Shown here in pieces: positions 5,660 through 5,905 of a DNA stretch of 5,905 bases. How positions within the stretch are numbered: position 1 is the stretch's first letter; the number at the start of each line of letters is the position of its first letter. The notes below the pieces were generated by a model. The model had not been told where the DNA came from, made no database searches, and saw only the letters and a list, made by a program, of their open reading frames with translations. The translations under genes were made by a program, and so were the position numbers. The DNA is taken from assembly GCA_902385025.1 (NCBI GenBank), contig CABMDX010000355.1, positions 1-5,905 of the forward strand, given 5' to 3'. Origin of the DNA: an uncultured archaeon (lineage in GTDB: Archaea > Halobacteriota > Methanosarcinia > Methanotrichales > Methanotrichaceae).

Positions 5660-5905
5660 CGATCTCCATCATATCGTGGCCCAACGGCCATTTTTTGAGG
5701 GCAATCTCGTGTGGCGGATAGAGGTGACTGAGGTGAGTGAGCAAGAGCTTCTTTGCTCCCAGTCGCTCGGCAAGTGCCATGGCCTCGTCTGCAGTCATGT
5801 GCTTGCTGATATTGTATCCAGGAGGCGTGATTGCGTCCGCCAGCATCAGATCTGCGTCCTTCATGAACTCCAGGCTTTCTGCAGGTATTTCCATCTTGGT
5901 GTCGC
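5652..5905 (-). CDS. Metallo-beta-lactamase-fold hydrolase, C-terminal part (runs off window)
   Basis: Only the last 83 residues are visible; the gene continues beyond the window edge. The frame stays open past the ATG at 5894 (Asp-Thr-Lys precede it), so that Met is internal. The visible part starts at DTK, matching the SDT/TDT motif whose Asp bridges the two metals in metallo-beta-lactamase folds. Then come KDADLMLADA, the helix HMTADEAMALAERLGAKK and LLLTHLSHL, whose His in the THLS motif is the last metal ligand. This order fits RNase Z/PhnP-like hydrolases, usually about 230-270 residues. It is a cytosolic metal-dependent hydrolase; the substrate cannot be told from the tail. The stop lies 31 bases before the transglutaminase start on the same strand, so the two may share a transcript. 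Confidence 0.85.
   Translation of the reverse strand, partial: DTKMEIPAESLEFMKDADLMLADAITPPGYNISKHMTADEAMALAERLGAKKLLLTHLSHLYPPHEIALKKWPLGHDMMEIVL

Overview
The window looks like a piece of a mesophilic methanogenic archaeon's chromosome, most plausibly of the Methanosarcinales/Methanothrix type. This is inference. It rests on moderate GC, strong GAGG-type Shine-Dalgarno sites beside TTG and GTG starts, TATA-like boxes instead of -35/-10 promoters, U-tract terminators, a short stand-alone winged-helix regulator, and large exported proteins with archaeal-style N-terminal segments. No rRNA, tRNA, CRISPR array or intact mobile element is visible.

Layout: (1) 1-455 is poorly coding, with one doubtful small reverse ORF. 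(2) 456-902 (+) is a clear mscL, a mechanosensitive channel whose C-terminal tail is a four-cysteine zinc ribbon. (3) 935-1549 (-) holds an ArsR-like winged-helix regulator followed by a small unrecognised ORF. (4) 1550-2284 has no confident gene. It holds hairpins and coding-like fragments in several frames, including a 38-codon reverse ORF that resembles the start of a HicA/YcfA protein, and reads as a decayed or scrambled stretch. (5) 2285-2719 (+) is a TIGR00725/LOG-like nucleotide-binding Rossmann protein with a TATA box, strong ribosome site and TTG start. (6) 2770-4092 (+), 50 bases further on, encodes an exported CrtC/AttH-type lipocalin-like protein with an added C-terminal beta domain, ending at a T8 tract. 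(7) 4259-5620 (-), convergent to it, encodes an exported transglutaminase-like protein of the kyphoscoliosis-peptidase (KY) type with Cys-His-Asp triad and Ig-like domains. (8) 5652-5905 (-) is the C-terminal part of a metallo-beta-lactamase-fold hydrolase running off the window.

The genes do not form an obvious pathway. Two are exported or membrane-anchored surface proteins, one is an osmotic safety valve, one a transcription regulator, and two are general enzyme folds. I found no convincing new multi-gene system. The most interesting items are the exported CrtC-like protein in a probable methanogen, the archaeal KY-type transglutaminase, the zinc-ribbon MscL, and the eroded region 1640-2200.
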